The notes below the pieces were generated by a model that saw only the letters and a list, made by a program, of their open reading frames with translations, ran no database searches and was not told the DNA's origin. The position numbers were made by a program, and so were the translations under genes. DNA of 14,244 nt from Gammaproteobacteria bacterium (GTDB taxonomy: Bacteria > Pseudomonadota > Gammaproteobacteria > Steroidobacterales > MnTg04), in contig JAPUHG010000271.1 in assembly GCA_027297845.1 (NCBI GenBank), positions 1 through 14,244 on the forward strand, in the 5' to 3' direction. Shown one piece after another: positions 13,445-14,244 of this stretch; position 1 is the stretch's first letter; every line of letters begins with the position of its first letter.

Positions 13445-14244
13445 CGGGTCGAGTGTTGTTGATGCCCGCAGCGGCCGGGATGATCGGGTTGCCGCCTGTA
13501 ACCAGTTCCGGTTCGGGCTCTTCGACCCGAGTGATCAGTGCGACTACGCCAAAGTGTGGATGATCGAAATAATGGATAGCACCGCCGCGCATCAGACGGC
13601 TTTCTTTGATTACATATGGCGTTTGTTTTGCCATCAAGCTGGCAAAGGCGGGGTAAAGCGGGAACACCTCGTTCTTTTCCTGCGGCAACCACTCCAGATC
13701 GAGCAGCAAATGCAAAAACCGACTCAGGCTCAACGTCGCCGTGCCCTCTAGCAAACCTGCCTCGTTGTCTACAGGCTGCAATATAAAAGGGTCTGCCTCA
13801 TCGAGCAATACGCCATCTTGTTGCCAAACCTGGTAAGTCAATAACGCGAAATCCCTTGAATTCTCGATCCGCTCTATGAGATCGGCCAATTGCCAGAGAT
13901 CTTCGTCGATTACGATCTGTGGCTCTTTGCGAGGCGGCAAATCTTCTTCCTCGTCCAGATCCAGCGCAATCGGGTCGGAATCCACTGTGGTCAGTTCTGT
14001 CTCCGCAAGCTGCAATGCATCCTCGTTGTCAGCTGGCTGATCCGCCAGGTCGTCCAAAATGGCGTCGAGATTCTCCGTATCGCTTTCATCAGCCTCGCCG
14101 AGTACCGACAGCAGGGCGTCCAATTCATCCAGGGACTCCGTCGCAAACGGGTCGTATGGAGGAGCAAACTGCTCGTTACCCGGGGTCGGGTTAAGCGGCC
14201 GAAACACGATAATCTCGACTTGAAACCGGGGTGGATATTCAATG
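13437..14244 (-). CDS. CsiV-like (PA3003-type) envelope protein, 5' partial
   Basis: This is a CsiV-family protein, probably periplasmic and peptidoglycan-associated. A member adjacent to nagZ/mtnP and mfd is found in Pseudomonas (PA3003). The frame is open to the window edge: before the GTG at 14207 it reads Y-P-P-R-F-Q-V-E-I-I-V-F-R-P-L, the typical mature N-terminus, so the start and any signal peptide lie beyond 14244. A strongly acidic, low-complexity stretch of about 70 residues follows (repeated L-D-E-L-D / L-D-A-I-L-D-D-L-like units, then D-L-D-E-E-E-D). The conserved C-terminal region has L-L-T-Y-Q-V-W-Q-Q, L-S-R-F-L-H-L-L-L-D-L-E-W, K-E-S-R-L-M-R-G-G-A-I-H-Y-F-D-H-P-H-F-G-V-V-A-L-I-T-R. 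It converges with the GGDEF gene, overlapping its end by 8 bases, so there is no room for a terminator between them. Confidence 0.85.
   Translation of the reverse strand, partial: IEYPPRFQVEIIVFRPLNPTPGNEQFAPPYDPFATESLDELDALLSVLGEADESDTENLDAILDDLADQPADNEDALQLAETELTTVDSDPIALDLDEEEDLPPRKEPQIVIDEDLWQLADLIERIENSRDFALLTYQVWQQDGVLLDEADPFILQPVDNEAGLLEGTATLSLSRFLHLLLDLEWLPQEKNEVFPLYPAFASLMAKQTPYVIKESRLMRGGAIHYFDHPHFGVVALITRVEEPEPELVTGGNPIIPAAAGINNTRPAT

Overview
This window comes from the chromosome of a gammaproteobacterium, moderately GC-rich by eye. The evidence is core gene content and order. It holds the tail of a sigma-E regulatory operon (rseB/mucB-rseC/mucC), then lepA-lepB-DUF4845-rnc-era-recO-pdxJ-acpS, which matches the order seen in Escherichia coli and Pseudomonas. 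The second half (nagZ, a methylthioinosine-type phosphorylase, a CsiV-like gene) resembles the pseudomonad PA3003-PA3005 neighbourhood. I cannot name a genus from sequence alone. It is mostly a housekeeping region, not a mobile or defence island. I see no tRNA, rRNA, CRISPR array, transposase or phage gene.

Layout. (1) 2-1356: rseB (5' end outside the window) and rseC, which read the envelope stress signal and SoxR/electron-transfer state. (2) 1357-1724: about 370 bases with no credible gene, carrying nested inverted repeats that look like a dispersed repeat element. (3) 1731-3856: a small CxxC glutaredoxin-like protein, then lepA behind a good -10 box. (4) 3893-10598: lepB, DUF4845, rnc, era, recO, pdxJ, acpS, a PolB-type 3'-5' exonuclease and rlmD. 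From DUF4845 onward each gene overlaps the next by 1 to 11 bases, so this part is probably one transcript with coupled translation. (5) 10642-12480: nagZ and mtnP-like, each with its own strong Shine-Dalgarno site. (6) 12509-13444: a PAS plus degenerate GGDEF protein. (7) 13437-14244: a CsiV-like gene on the opposite strand, 5' end outside the window, whose 3' end overlaps that of the GGDEF gene.

Functionally, the central operon joins ribosome work (LepA, Era, RlmD, RNase III), protein export (LepB), recombination repair (RecO), and cofactor and lipid priming (PdxJ, AcpS). The last part deals with cell wall recycling (NagZ), methylthio-purine salvage and the envelope (CsiV-like).

The most notable observation is that rnc (RNase III) is broken by an in-frame TAG at codon 41, inside the catalytic signature. 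The two following codons also depart from the invariant residues, while the rest of the gene stays intact and well conserved. The second is the GGDEF protein, whose active-site signature reads E-N-E-I-F and is probably not a working cyclase. The third is the hairpin-rich element between rseC and the glutaredoxin gene. I did not find a convincing novel multi-gene system.
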